This document shows positions 36,437-44,643 of a DNA stretch of 64,000 nt, piece after piece. The DNA is taken from assembly GCA_943788345.1 (NCBI GenBank), contig CALSPX010000006.1, positions 219,039 through 283,038 on the forward strand, in the 5' to 3' direction. Each line of letters opens with the position of its first letter. The first letter of the stretch is position 1. This DNA is from Ascidiaceihabitans sp023955215 (GTDB taxonomy: Bacteria > Pseudomonadota > Alphaproteobacteria > Rhodobacterales > Rhodobacteraceae). The notes below the pieces were generated by a model that saw only the letters and a program-made list of their open reading frames with translations, was not told where the DNA came from and ran no database searches. The translations under genes and the position numbers were made by a program.

Positions 36437-36466
36437 ACATTGCCGAACATTGTCGGACATCGTGCA
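36437..36466 (+). promoter_or_regulatory. Three tandem 10-bp repeats in the tctC-tctD intergenic region
   Basis: ACATTGCCGA, ACATTGTCGG and ACATCGTGCA follow one another without gaps. Head-to-tail repeats at one helical turn are the usual binding pattern for OmpR-family response regulators, and the gene next to them encodes one. Likely TctD operator between the divergent tctC and tctD promoters. Confidence 0.55.
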
Positions 36467-36529
36467 TCTTAATCACGCTAACCTGACATCTACCTGTCAC
36501 CTCATCATTTGCCCTTGGATCACATCACC

Positions 36530-37195
36530 ATGCGCCTTCTCCTTGTCGAAGATAACGAACGCTTGGCACAGGCCTTGGTCGAGATGCTTTCGCTGGACGG
36601 TCACGGTGTGGACCACGCGGTGGTCATCTCTGAGGCACGCGAGTTTGCAAGTACGGTCTCTTACGACCTGATATTGCTTGATATTATGCTTCCTGATGGT
36701 GACGGTCGCGACTTTCTTCAGGAGCTGCGGCAAAGCGCGCGTGACGTCCCCGTAATCGTCTTGACTGCCCGTTCTGAGGTGTCTGATAGGGTCAGCGTTT
36801 TGGACCTTGGAGCAGATGATTATCTTGTAAAACCGTTTGAGTTTACCGAGTTGGAAGCCCGCTGTCGCGCGATTTTGCGGCGACGTGGTGGGGCTGCAAC
36901 GAACATCAAACGAATCGGAAATGTCGAATTTGACCTGCTTGGCGGCGTGCTGAAAACTGAAAGTACCCGCGTGGAACTGCGAAATCGTGAGTTGAGATTG
37001 TTCGAAGTTTTCGCTGCGAACCAAGATGTCATCCTGTCCAAATCCAAATTGGTGGACCGTATATTCGCAGGAGATGAAGACGTTTCTGAAAATGCAATTG
37101 AAGTGTATGTCGGGCGTCTGCGCAAACATCTGCGCGGCTCAACGGTTGAGATCATTACCGTTCGCGGCCTTGGTTATCGCATGACGTCAGCATGA
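36530..37195 (+). CDS. tctD: OmpR-family response regulator (TctD-like)
   Basis: 221 residues. The receiver domain has LLLVEDNERLAQ, the phospho-acceptor Asp in DLILLDIMLPDGDG (about residue 51), the Thr in VLTARSE and the Lys in DDYLVKPF. A C-terminal winged helix follows, with ELRNRELRLFEVF and VEIITVRGLGYRM. The start at 36530 is where the receiver strand begins; upstream codons are unlikely to be used. It overlaps the kinase gene by 4 nt. Expected to control the divergent tctCBA in response to the substrate. Confidence 0.93.
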   Translation: MRLLLVEDNERLAQALVEMLSLDGHGVDHAVVISEAREFASTVSYDLILLDIMLPDGDGRDFLQELRQSARDVPVIVLTARSEVSDRVSVLDLGADDYLVKPFEFTELEARCRAILRRRGGAATNIKRIGNVEFDLLGGVLKTESTRVELRNRELRLFEVFAANQDVILSKSKLVDRIFAGDEDVSENAIEVYVGRLRKHLRGSTVEIITVRGLGYRMTSA

Positions 37196-38544
37196 ACATT
37201 CAAGGCTCAATTTACCGGCGACTTATGCTGCAGCTGGTCGGCAGCGCAGCGATTCTAGCGGCCATCCTTTTTCTGCTATTCCAATCTTTCGCCCGTCAAT
37301 TGGCCGTGGAGTCCCAAGACACCACACTACAAGCATCTGCCTCGGCCATCCTTGAATCTGTATCAGTTCAGAAAGGACAAGTTGTTGCGGACATTCCATA
37401 TGCCGCCCTCGCGATGTTAGGGAATGTTTCCGATGACCGTGTCTTTTATCAAATTTCTCGTGGGACAGAGGTTCTTACAGGGTACGAGGATTTGCCACGC
37501 AGCCTTGATGATACATCATGGACAGCGAAATATCGAGGTGAACCTATACGTTTGGTCAAGGTTTCGCGTTCCCTTCCCATCAACGGTAGCCTCACAACAA
37601 TCGCTGTCACGGTCGCCCAAACCCAAGATGGATTGGCGCAAAAGCTTGGTGAAATCTCGCGGACTGCAATTTTGATTGGCCTTATCTTTTTTGCGGTCGC
37701 AACGATCCTTGCCGTTTGGGCCGCGCGCAGCAGCGTGCGTCCCCTTAACATCGTCGCCGCCGCCGTGTCGCGCCGCGGCCCTGCAGACCTTCGTCCAGTG
37801 ACGACGCCTGTCCCTTCCGAAATGGCACCGCTCACTCAGGCTCTCAATGCTTTCATTGCGCGCCTCGACAGATCCCTCAGTCAATCTGAAGACTTCATTG
37901 CAGAAGCCGCGCATCGTGTGCGCACCCCGCTGGCCACAGTACGTGCCCAAGCCGAAGTCACATTGCGCCGCGTGGATAAAGAAGAAAACCGTGTAGCTCT
38001 AAAACAAATGATACGGGCCGTTGATGAAAGCAGTCGCGCCGCCGGTCAATTGCTAGATCACGCAATGGTTGCGTTTCGCACAGATCATCTTGAGCGGAGC
38101 AAACTTGACCTGAGGGCTATCATTAAAGAAATCGTTGAGCGTCAGACACCGATTGCCGATCTGAAAGACATTGAGTTCGTGCAAACAACCGCGCCCGATT
38201 GCATCGTTTTAGGGGACACCATTCTGATACAAAACGCCTTGACGAACATCATCGACAACGCCGTTAAATATTCACCACACGAAACAGTCATTACAGTTAC
38301 CCTAGAACGTAAAGGTGCAGAGGTCGTTCTAACCGTCGCAGATCAAGGGCCCGGTTTTGAGGCCGACAATATCGACGCGCTAACGGATCGTTTCGCGCGC
38401 GGGACTAATGTTGGGCAAACTGTTGGCTCGGGCCTTGGCCTCACAATCGCTAATGAAGTGGTCAAAGCCCATAACGGGACCCTTACCCTCACACAAAACA
38501 CCAAAGGAAGCGGCGCATGCGTTACTTTATCACTGCCTGCTTAA
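37192..38544 (+). CDS. tctE: Sensor histidine kinase (TctE-like)
   Basis: 450 residues. Membrane segments near residues 12-30 (LVGSAAILAAILFLLF) and 155-180 (TAILIGLIFFAVATILAVWAA) flank a periplasmic sensor domain of about 125 residues of the TctE-N type. HAMP-like linker, H-box EAAHRVRTPLATVRAQAEV with the phospho-accepting His, N-box LTNIIDNAVKYSP, G1 VADQGPGF and G2 GSGLGLTIANEVV. It follows tctD by ATGA overlap, and its last 28 bases overlap the next gene. Confidence 0.93.
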   Translation: MNIQGSIYRRLMLQLVGSAAILAAILFLLFQSFARQLAVESQDTTLQASASAILESVSVQKGQVVADIPYAALAMLGNVSDDRVFYQISRGTEVLTGYEDLPRSLDDTSWTAKYRGEPIRLVKVSRSLPINGSLTTIAVTVAQTQDGLAQKLGEISRTAILIGLIFFAVATILAVWAARSSVRPLNIVAAAVSRRGPADLRPVTTPVPSEMAPLTQALNAFIARLDRSLSQSEDFIAEAAHRVRTPLATVRAQAEVTLRRVDKEENRVALKQMIRAVDESSRAAGQLLDHAMVAFRTDHLERSKLDLRAIIKEIVERQTPIADLKDIEFVQTTAPDCIVLGDTILIQNALTNIIDNAVKYSPHETVITVTLERKGAEVVLTVADQGPGFEADNIDALTDRFARGTNVGQTVGSGLGLTIANEVVKAHNGTLTLTQNTKGSGACVTLSLPA

Positions 38545-39500
38545 TCCTGTGGACCTCGATGGCCCACACCTATGAGATTGAAGCACAGACCGAATTTAGC
38601 GTTGAGGGTGCCACATCTACACTCAGTATCATTTCAACCACCGACACTGCGGTTTTCGCCCCCGTCATCGCCAACTTTCAGGTCGCCAACCCCCAAATAA
38701 ATGTGACCTACACTGCCGCATCCAGCAGCCAAATAAACACGGCTATCGTTGAAGAAAATGCGCAGTTCGATATAGCGATATCATCCGCAATGGACCTTCA
38801 AACAAAACTGGCTAACGACGGCTATGCACAAGCTTTCGACTCGGGTTCCATAGCGCTCGTGCCCGATTGGGGAACGTGGCGAAATAGCATTTTCGCCTTC
38901 AGTCAAGAACCCGCAACAATCGTATTGAACCGCGCCGCTTTTGAAGGGCAGAAAATCCCCCAAACCCGCGCGGAGTTGATCACATTGCTGCGCAGCCAAC
39001 CAGAAAAATATGAAGGCCGCATAGGCACCTATGACGTGCGCACATCAGGATTGGGTTACTTATTCGCAACCCAAGACAGCCGCACGTCAGAAACGTTTTG
39101 GCGGCTGACAGAGTTGATGGGGCAGCTAAAGGTCAAGCTATACTGTTGTTCGTCTGACATGATCGAAGATGTCAGCACTGGCGAAATTACGATCGCATAC
39201 AATGTACTGGGAAGTTATGCAGCGGCCCGCGATGACTTGGCCGAAAAGATTATAATCATTGAGCCTCAAGACTACGCGACCGTAATGTTGCGAACCGCAC
39301 TGATCCTAAAAGACAGTAAGGCACAAAGAGCGGCGGGTTTGTTTATGGATCATTTGCTGTCAGAAGCGTGGAATGACCAACCCATAAACCAAGGTCAAAA
39401 CTTGCGGCGTATCCCCCTAGGGCCCGGCCTGTTGGTTTTCCTTGATCGTTTGAAACGGCAACAGTTTTTACAAGAATGGAGCAGCGCCATTTTTCAGTAG
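38517..39500 (+). CDS. Extracellular solute-binding protein linked to the TctDE-like sensor
   Basis: 327 residues with a short signal peptide (MRYFITACLILWTSMAHTYEIEA). The fold pattern is that of the ABC-type Fe3+/thiamine-like receptors (STLSIISTTDTAVFAPVIANFQ; IVEENAQFDIAISSAMDLQTKLANDG in parts; FAFSQEPATIVLNRAAF). No ABC permease or ATPase gene is nearby. The start lies inside the kinase gene, a 28-nt overlap, so it is produced with the kinase. It may serve as a periplasmic co-sensor rather than a transporter receptor; that is inference from context. Family assignment is reasonably sure. Confidence 0.85.
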   Translation: MRYFITACLILWTSMAHTYEIEAQTEFSVEGATSTLSIISTTDTAVFAPVIANFQVANPQINVTYTAASSSQINTAIVEENAQFDIAISSAMDLQTKLANDGYAQAFDSGSIALVPDWGTWRNSIFAFSQEPATIVLNRAAFEGQKIPQTRAELITLLRSQPEKYEGRIGTYDVRTSGLGYLFATQDSRTSETFWRLTELMGQLKVKLYCCSSDMIEDVSTGEITIAYNVLGSYAAARDDLAEKIIIIEPQDYATVMLRTALILKDSKAQRAAGLFMDHLLSEAWNDQPINQGQNLRRIPLGPGLLVFLDRLKRQQFLQEWSSAIFQ

Positions 39501-39531
39501 CGCGCTACTCGTGTGAAAACTATCGAAATGC

Positions 39532-40032
39532 TCAGCGTTTTTCGAGAAACGCGCAAGCATCCAAAATCGCCTCAGCCAGCCCATCGAAAAAGCCAATACC
39601 GCTGACATCGATCAAGCTTGTAGATTGCTCGGTATCGCTGCCAACCGGCTTCGTGACAATACGCGAACTTGGTGAAGCAACCAATTCACGGTAACTTGCG
39701 CCCGTGCCATGCTTCAAAACGTTTACAGCAAGATAGTACTGGTGAATGCGGTCAGCCAAATCTGGATTTTTAGCTTCCATCAGAAGCGCCTTCAGCTTTC
39801 GCGAAAACGGCCCGCGCTTGAAATTACGCTGCATGCGCGATTCAAATAGCGAATAGATGTCGACAACTGCCGCTTCCATTCCACTCAGCAGCTCGCTTAG
39901 CTCTTCCGATGCGTCCTCTGACGTGCCCTGCTCAGCAATCAACGTTTCGATCTCAGCTACACGCTGCTCAGACGCTTTAGCCTTGGCCTGTGCGTCCGCA
40001 ACCAGTTCAATCACGCTTTGTGTAGCTTCCAT
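39532..40032 (-). CDS. Hypothetical protein with N-terminal coiled coil
   Basis: 166 residues, cytoplasmic, no signal peptide. The first ~60 residues are Ala/Glu/Lys-rich and predicted by eye as coiled coil (ELVADAQAKAKASEQRVAEI). The middle has a basic patch (RMQRNFKRGPFSRKL) and YYLAVNVLKHGTGASYRELV, and the C-terminus is a helical segment GIGFFDGLAEAILDACAFLEKR. A GGAG eight bases before the ATG supports translation. I do not recognise the family. The KHG and DRIHQYYLAVNVLKHGTG pattern recalls HEPN-like/abortive proteins only loosely and is not enough for a claim. Confidence 0.7.
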   Translation of the reverse strand: MEATQSVIELVADAQAKAKASEQRVAEIETLIAEQGTSEDASEELSELLSGMEAAVVDIYSLFESRMQRNFKRGPFSRKLKALLMEAKNPDLADRIHQYYLAVNVLKHGTGASYRELVASPSSRIVTKPVGSDTEQSTSLIDVSGIGFFDGLAEAILDACAFLEKR

Positions 40033-40104
40033 CGATCATTCTCCATTAGGTATCACTCCCATAAGCTATGCAGCCCAGAATGATAGTGGTCCCCTTATTT
40101 AATC

Positions 40105-41178
40105 TTACGCCATGCCGCCTTCGATCAAACCGGTCGCGATCTTTGCATAAGCTTGTGCCATCGGACCGTCACCCGCAGCGATAGGCGTTCCACCATCACC
40201 TGCAAGGCGTGTGTCCAAATCAATTGGCAACGCGCCCAACAGCGGGACACCCATCTTGTTTGCCTCAGCAGCAACACCGCCGCTGCCAAATATTTCATGC
40301 TCTGATCCACAATCAGGGCAAACAAACATGGACATGTTTTCGATCAAGCCAAGAACAGGCGTTTTAAGCGTCGCAAACATATCCAGCGCTTTACGCGCAT
40401 CAATCAATGCAACATCTTGAGGTGTTGAAACTACGATGGCCCCTGTCAGCTCAGACTTGGTGCACAACGTCAACTGAACGTCGCCAGTGCCCGGTGGCAG
40501 GTCGACCAACAAAACATCCAACTCACCCCATTCAACTTGACCCAGCATCTGCTGTAGGGCCCCCATTAACATCGGGCCACGCCAGACAACTGCCTTACCC
40601 TCTTCCATCATAAAGCCGATAGACATCAAAGTAACGCCGTGGGCATGCAATGGAATGATCGTTTTGCCATCCGGCGATGCAGGGCGTTTATTGATCCCCA
40701 TCATCCGAGGTTGGGAAGGGCCGTAAATGTCTGCATCCAGCAAACCAACCTTGCGGCCCTGTTTGGCCAAAGCGACGGCAAGGTTGGATGAGACTGTGGA
40801 TTTCCCAACGCCCCCTTTACCTGACCCAATCGCCAAAATACGTGCAACGCCCGAAGGTTTGGTTGGCCCCTCTTGCGGCTTTGGATGACCACCAATCTTA
40901 AGGCTCGGTGGTGGGGCCTTTGCAGCAGCGGGCCCGTGCGCCGTCAGCGCCACAGTCACCTTAGAGACGCCATCCAGCTCCTCTACGACAGCTTCAGCAG
41001 CTTTTCGCGCTGGTTCCATCTGAGCAGCCACCTCGGGGCTAGGAGCCTCAATAACGAATTGCACCACATCTTCATTGATAGAAACCGCACGGATCATGTC
41101 ACGACTGATCAACGTTTCGCCATTTGGCAATTGAACACGGCTCAAAGCTTCTAAAACTTGTTCTTTGGTGACGGACAT
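40105..41178 (-). CDS. apbC: Mrp/NBP35 family P-loop Fe-S cluster carrier (ApbC)
   Basis: 357 residues. N-terminal DUF59/MIP18 domain (residues 1-90), then the P-loop with deviant Walker A IGSGKGGVGKSTVSSNLAVAL. The CPDC motif (MFVCPDCGSEHEIFG) provides the bridging cysteines that hold a 4Fe-4S cluster between two subunits. Walker B is VLLVDLPPGTGDVQLTL. The start at 41178 is set by GGGAG upstream and by the family's N-terminus; the frame continues to 41232. Scaffold/carrier in Fe-S protein maturation. Confidence 0.95.
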   Translation of the reverse strand: MSVTKEQVLEALSRVQLPNGETLISRDMIRAVSINEDVVQFVIEAPSPEVAAQMEPARKAAEAVVEELDGVSKVTVALTAHGPAAAKAPPPSLKIGGHPKPQEGPTKPSGVARILAIGSGKGGVGKSTVSSNLAVALAKQGRKVGLLDADIYGPSQPRMMGINKRPASPDGKTIIPLHAHGVTLMSIGFMMEEGKAVVWRGPMLMGALQQMLGQVEWGELDVLLVDLPPGTGDVQLTLCTKSELTGAIVVSTPQDVALIDARKALDMFATLKTPVLGLIENMSMFVCPDCGSEHEIFGSGGVAAEANKMGVPLLGALPIDLDTRLAGDGGTPIAAGDGPMAQAYAKIATGLIEGGMA

Positions 41179-41232
41179 TTTGGCACTCCCATTGCGTACA
41201 TCCCTAATTGGCCTTTTTGACCAAAAGGACAA

Positions 41233-41530
41233 GGCCGCATTGGGGCGACGCTAGGGACAAATCCTGACTTACGAAAGCTGCGACAATATCCCTGCAGTTG
41301 GTCAGCAAGAACTGGCCAATTTGGCAGCCTTTCCAAAACGCACAATTTATCGTCAATGCGCTCAAAACTTGTTACCGCTAACAGCCATGCAAATTGTGCA
41401 TACCGGAAATGCCGATCTGTCTGTTGTGCCAACGCTCAAATCGACTATTTCTCCATCAACACCAACGAAGACAGACGAACAATCGACTGTCTAAACCGAC
41501 CACTAAGACGCAGTCCCGAAAGGACAAGAT
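41233..41530. other. Divergent regulatory interval apbC / DUF1127 gene
   Basis: About 300 bases with no gene on either strand. It must contain the promoter of the DUF1127-CcsR unit. In Rhodobacter sphaeroides the equivalent promoter depends on the alternative sigma factors RpoHI/RpoHII; I looked for CTTG...CCAT pairs and found CTTGTT...GCCATG (41367-41390) with a spacing too short to trust. A weak inverted feature GCAAATTGTGCATACC is also seen. Nothing firm. Confidence 0.4.
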
Positions 41531-41755
41531 ATGACATACTTTACAGATACAGCCGCCAACGCCACTTTGATTGAACGCCTAATGTTTACAGTATCAACAG
41601 CTTTTGCAGCCGCTGCAGAGCGCCAAGCAAAACGTCGTGTGTGCAAGACCACGATGAATGAATTGGGTGCCCTGAGCAACCGCGATTTGGCAGACTTGGG
41701 CATCTCTCGCTCTGAAGTACGCCGCATCGCTTGGGAAGCCGCATACGCACAATAA
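41531..41755 (+). CDS. DUF1127 protein, CcaF1-like
   Basis: 74 residues. The C-terminal ~40 residues are the Arg-rich DUF1127 domain with TTMNELGALSNRDLADLGISRSEVRRIAWEAAY. The N-terminal half is Ala/Thr-rich. GAAAGGAC precedes the ATG. The gene is followed directly by four CCTCCC-loop hairpins, exactly as in R. sphaeroides, where the DUF1127 gene ccaF1 is co-transcribed with sRNAs CcsR1-4 and CcaF1 is a small RNA-binding protein affecting RNA processing. Orthology is inferred from arrangement and domain; sequence comparison was not possible. Confidence 0.9.
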   Translation: MTYFTDTAANATLIERLMFTVSTAFAAAAERQAKRRVCKTTMNELGALSNRDLADLGISRSEVRRIAWEAAYAQ

Positions 41756-41767
41756 GAATTCAGAAAT

Positions 41768-41798
41768 CGGGCGTGATTTCTCCTCCCTTGAGCGCCTG
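41768..41798 (+). ncRNA. CcsR/cuckoo-type sRNA hairpin 1
   Basis: Stem CGGGCG (41768-41773) / CGCCTG (41793-41798), one G-U pair, with the loop holding CTCCTCCC at 41780-41787. First of four successive hairpins exposing the anti-Shine-Dalgarno CCTCCC motif after the DUF1127 gene; weakest stem of the four. Confidence 0.65.
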
Positions 41799-41803
41799 TA
41801 CTG

Positions 41804-41836
41804 GCGGTGGCATCTCTCCTCCCTTGATGCCACCGC
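41804..41836 (+). ncRNA. CcsR/cuckoo-type sRNA hairpin 2
   Basis: Perfect 11-bp stem GCGGTGGCATC (41804-41814) / GATGCCACCGC (41826-41836) with an 11-nt loop TCTCCTCCCTT, giving CTCCTCCC at 41816-41823 fully single-stranded. This is the textbook form of the family. Confidence 0.8.
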
Positions 41837-41873
41837 TGTTCAAACAAAATCGCGAAACCCGCGATATATAGAT

Positions 41874-41909
41874 ACCGAACGATACTTTCCTCCCAGATCG
41901 TGTTTCGGT
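41874..41909 (+). ncRNA. CcsR/cuckoo-type sRNA hairpin 3
   Basis: ACCGAACGAT (41874-41883) pairs with ATCG-TGT-TTCGGT (41897-41909) with a 3-nt bulge; the loop contains TCCTCCC at 41888-41894. A small ATCGCG/CGCGAT hairpin (41849-41865) precedes it and could be a spacer or processing element. Confidence 0.72.
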
Positions 41910-41916
41910 TGTTTAG

Positions 41917-41949
41917 AAACGGTCCCATCCTCCCATGGGGCCGTTTTTT
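41917..41949 (+). ncRNA. CcsR/cuckoo-type sRNA hairpin 4, also the terminator of the unit
   Basis: AAACGGTCCCAT (41917-41928) pairs with ATGGGGCCGTTT (41935-41946) through 12 pairs (one G-U) with loop CCTCCC (41929-41934), followed by TTTTTTATTTA. So the last CCTCCC element doubles as a Rho-independent terminator for the DUF1127-sRNA transcript. Confidence 0.8.
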
Positions 41950-42059
41950 ATTTACCCCCCACATTTGATTTCCTTGTTCCCAGACACCCTTTGCATCATG
42001 TTCAGTGAAGCATCGAAAAAGTTGCCCGTGGGCAATTGTGGTTAACAAAAAGGAAACAG

Positions 42060-42827
42060 ATGACCCAATTCTCTGCCAATTTAGGTTTCCTTTGGACAGA
42101 GTTGTCCCTGCCCAATGCCATACGTGCCGCACACTTGGCTGGGTTTGAGGCCGTCGAATGTCACTGGCCCTATGACACCAATCCCGAATTTGTGAATGAC
42201 GTGCTTCATGAAACTGGCCTTCGGATGCTGGGATTGAACACTACACGTGGAAATCACTTGGAGGGCGACAACGGTTTGAGCGCCCTGCCCGATCAAAAAC
42301 CACAAGCACGAGCTGCGATAGATCAAGCGATCGCCTATGCGGCCGCAGTCAAATGTCCTAAAATTCATGTTATGGCAGGCTTTGCCTCAGGCGACGAAGC
42401 CCATGAAACCTTCATCGAAAACCTCAGCTATGCATGTGACGAGGCTGAAAAACACGATTTAACAATCTTAATTGAGCCACTTAACGAGCATGATGCACCC
42501 GGCTATTTTCTTCAGACGACGGATCAAGCCTTGAAAATCATCCACGAAGTCGAACAATCAAACCTAAAGCTGATGTTTGATTGTTATCATGTTCAGCTGA
42601 TGGAAGGTGATTTAACGCAAAAATTGACACGCCTGATGCCTCATATCGGCCATATCCAATTTGCGGGTGTACCGAATCGTGGTCGACCAGATCTTGGCGA
42701 AGTGAACTACCGCCACATTTTTCGCCATTTATCCTCCCTTGGTTACACCGCTCCGCTTGGGGCAGAGTACAAAGTGGCTGGATCCACAGAAGAAACCCTT
42801 GGTTGGATGAAGACCCTGAGGACCTAA
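42060..42827 (+). CDS. Hydroxypyruvate-isomerase-like TIM-barrel protein
   Basis: 255 residues, sugar phosphate isomerase/epimerase (AP-endonuclease-2-like) TIM barrel of the Hyi/OtnI type. FSANLGFLWTELSL, AGFEAVECHWPYD, KIHVMAGF, LTILIEPLNEHDAPGYFL, KLMFDCYHVQLMEGDL, HIGHIQFAGVPNRGRPDLGEVNY and GAEYK give the conserved Glu/Asp/His/Glu metal site. The start at 42060 follows AAAGGAAACAG; the frame begins earlier at 42036. It probably interconverts hydroxypyruvate and tartronate semialdehyde or a related 2-oxo-acid. The exact substrate is uncertain and the gene stands alone. Confidence 0.88.
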   Translation: MTQFSANLGFLWTELSLPNAIRAAHLAGFEAVECHWPYDTNPEFVNDVLHETGLRMLGLNTTRGNHLEGDNGLSALPDQKPQARAAIDQAIAYAAAVKCPKIHVMAGFASGDEAHETFIENLSYACDEAEKHDLTILIEPLNEHDAPGYFLQTTDQALKIIHEVEQSNLKLMFDCYHVQLMEGDLTQKLTRLMPHIGHIQFAGVPNRGRPDLGEVNYRHIFRHLSSLGYTAPLGAEYKVAGSTEETLGWMKTLRT

Positions 42828-42898
42828 AATCCTAAGACTTGCCAAAAACCATGATGTTTCCATAGACTAATACACAGTCATTTTTAGGAAGGAATTTC

Positions 42899-43322
42899 AT
42901 GAATACCATCAGCCAAAACGATCTTCCCGCCGATGTTGCCGAATTTATGGTGGGTGTCGAACCAACAAAAAGAGCCGCGGATGGCCACATTGTCATTGAT
43001 TTGATGCAACGAATAACCGGCCATAGACCAAAAATGTGGGGGGGCCAACCTGATCGGTTTTGACACCTATCATTACAAATATGACAGCGGTCGTGAGGGC
43101 GACAGTTTCGTAGTTGGCCATTCTCCGCGCAAAGCGAAACTAGTGATCTACATCAATCCTGGATTTCAGCCCTATCAAAGTTTGATGGACCAGCTGGGAA
43201 AACACAAATCGAGCGTTTCATGCCTGTATATTAACAAACTGGAAGACATTGATCTGGCGGTTCTGGAGACGTTAATTTCACAAGCCTACAAAGACATGAA
43301 GGTAAAGTATCAAGATCAATAG
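42899..43322 (+). pseudogene. DUF1801 domain protein interrupted by a +1 frameshift in a G7 tract
   Basis: AGGAAGGAATTTC precedes an ATG at 42899. The frame reads to ..HRPKMWGG and then runs into a stop at 43061-43063. After the run of seven G at 43038-43044 the +1 frame continues without a break: NLIGFDTYHYKYDSGREGD, then FVVGHSPRKAKLVIYI, typical of DUF1801, to a stop at 43322. With six G the protein would read KMWGANLIGF, the family pattern, about 140 residues. The change is a one-base insertion in a homopolymer: a real pseudogene, a phase-variable tract, or an error in the sequence. Confidence 0.85.
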
Positions 43323-43365
43323 CGGATTTTTATGTCGCAATACCGAACCACTATTATGCGGTCTG

Positions 43366-44619
43366 TTACGGCTGAACAATTGAGGGGCGCCCGTTGATCC
43401 CCTCTGCCGTTAGTCCCGCCAGAACCTTAAATGCCGCAGCGTGCGCTTCGCGCTCTCCATAGGGCAATACGCTGTCCAGTTTGGAAAAATCACCTTCGCA
43501 GCGATCTTCAGCCATTTGCATAACCGCATCCGGTCCGCCATTTCCACGGTTGGCCAAGGTCACGCGATTGGCCATTTGAAGGACCTGATCCTCAAATATT
43601 TGTGCCGCAGTTGTCCCTGGACCATGCTCCATAATCGCAGCCCCCAAGATGCGGGCATCCAAAACCGCTTGGGATGCACCACTTGAGCCAACTGGATATG
43701 TCGCATGTGCTGCATCGCCGATTAGAATTGCAGATCCATCCCGCCAACAATCAACGGGTTCACGATCAATCATCGGGTATTCATAAACCGTATCGGCGCC
43801 AGCAATGATTGATGGGACATCAAGCCAGTCAAATTTCCAATCGGCAAAGTCATCTTTGAACAGATCAATATCGACCTTACGGTTCCAATCCTCTTTCGAA
43901 TGGCCAGTAGATGGATCAACAGTTTTTTCTGCAATCCAATTGATCGTCGACATCCCGCTTTCGCGGTCAGGCTCAGTGATGGGGTAAGCGACAAACCGAT
44001 GGGTGTCATGCCCTGCCAAAATCATCGATCCAGCAGAAAGAAATGGTTTTGCCAGCGTTGTCCCACGCCACATCACAGCGCCACCCCAAACAGGAGCGCC
44101 TTCTAAAGGGTACATCTGAGAACGAATGGCAGAATGGATACCATCCGCACCGATCAACATATCTCCAGCAACGCTTTGCAACCCATCGTTGGTTTCAACA
44201 GTGACTTTGACACCATCATCATCCGCTTCATAACCAACAACCCTTGCGCCTGTCGTTATGCAAGCGTCCCCACAGCGTTGCCGAACAGTGTCAAACAACG
44301 CCATATGCAACTGCCCACGATGCACAGAGTATTGAGGCCAATTATATCCCGCGTCTATGCCGCGGGGTTCTGTCCAAATTTCAACGCCCGTTTTGGTATA
44401 GAACCCGTAGTCTTGGGTGCGGATACCCACCTGATTCAGCATCGTGCCAAGATCCAGCTCCATCAACTCACGCGCGGCTGTGGGTTGCAAATTAATACCA
44501 ACACCCAATGGCTTAGGCGACTTCACACTTTCGAAAATGTGGAATGGAACGCCAATCTGATGCAGGGTTAGCCCCATGGTCAAGCCTGCGATCCCACCGC
44601 CTGAAATAAGAACTGTCAT
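43366..44619 (-). CDS. Flavin-dependent monooxygenase (FAD-dependent oxidoreductase, PHBH-like)
   Basis: 417-residue class A flavoprotein. The N-terminal FAD loop is VLISGGGIAGLTMGLTL. MLIGADGIHSAIRSQMYP is the DG motif, and AILIGDAAHATYPVGSSGASQAVLDA is the second FAD motif. This is the layout of salicylate- and 3-hydroxybenzoate-type hydroxylases (UbiH family) using NAD(P)H and O2. Cytoplasmic. Twenty-four bases downstream of the helicase gene in the same direction, which is probably coincidental. The substrate is not predictable. Confidence 0.88.
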   Translation of the reverse strand: MTVLISGGGIAGLTMGLTLHQIGVPFHIFESVKSPKPLGVGINLQPTAARELMELDLGTMLNQVGIRTQDYGFYTKTGVEIWTEPRGIDAGYNWPQYSVHRGQLHMALFDTVRQRCGDACITTGARVVGYEADDDGVKVTVETNDGLQSVAGDMLIGADGIHSAIRSQMYPLEGAPVWGGAVMWRGTTLAKPFLSAGSMILAGHDTHRFVAYPITEPDRESGMSTINWIAEKTVDPSTGHSKEDWNRKVDIDLFKDDFADWKFDWLDVPSIIAGADTVYEYPMIDREPVDCWRDGSAILIGDAAHATYPVGSSGASQAVLDARILGAAIMEHGPGTTAAQIFEDQVLQMANRVTLANRGNGGPDAVMQMAEDRCEGDFSKLDSVLPYGEREAHAAAFKVLAGLTAEGINGRPSIVQP

Positions 44620-44643
44620 CTGTTTTTCCTCTGACGTCTGGCT

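Noticed and set aside
39496..39509. AGTAGCGCGCTACT palindrome over the stop codon of the binding-protein gene
   Set aside because: Perfect but short, no loop and no T-run; not enough to call a terminator or operator.
41256..41530. RpoH-type promoter for the DUF1127 unit
   Set aside because: Only poorly spaced CTTG and CCAT elements were found, so it is not listed as a site.
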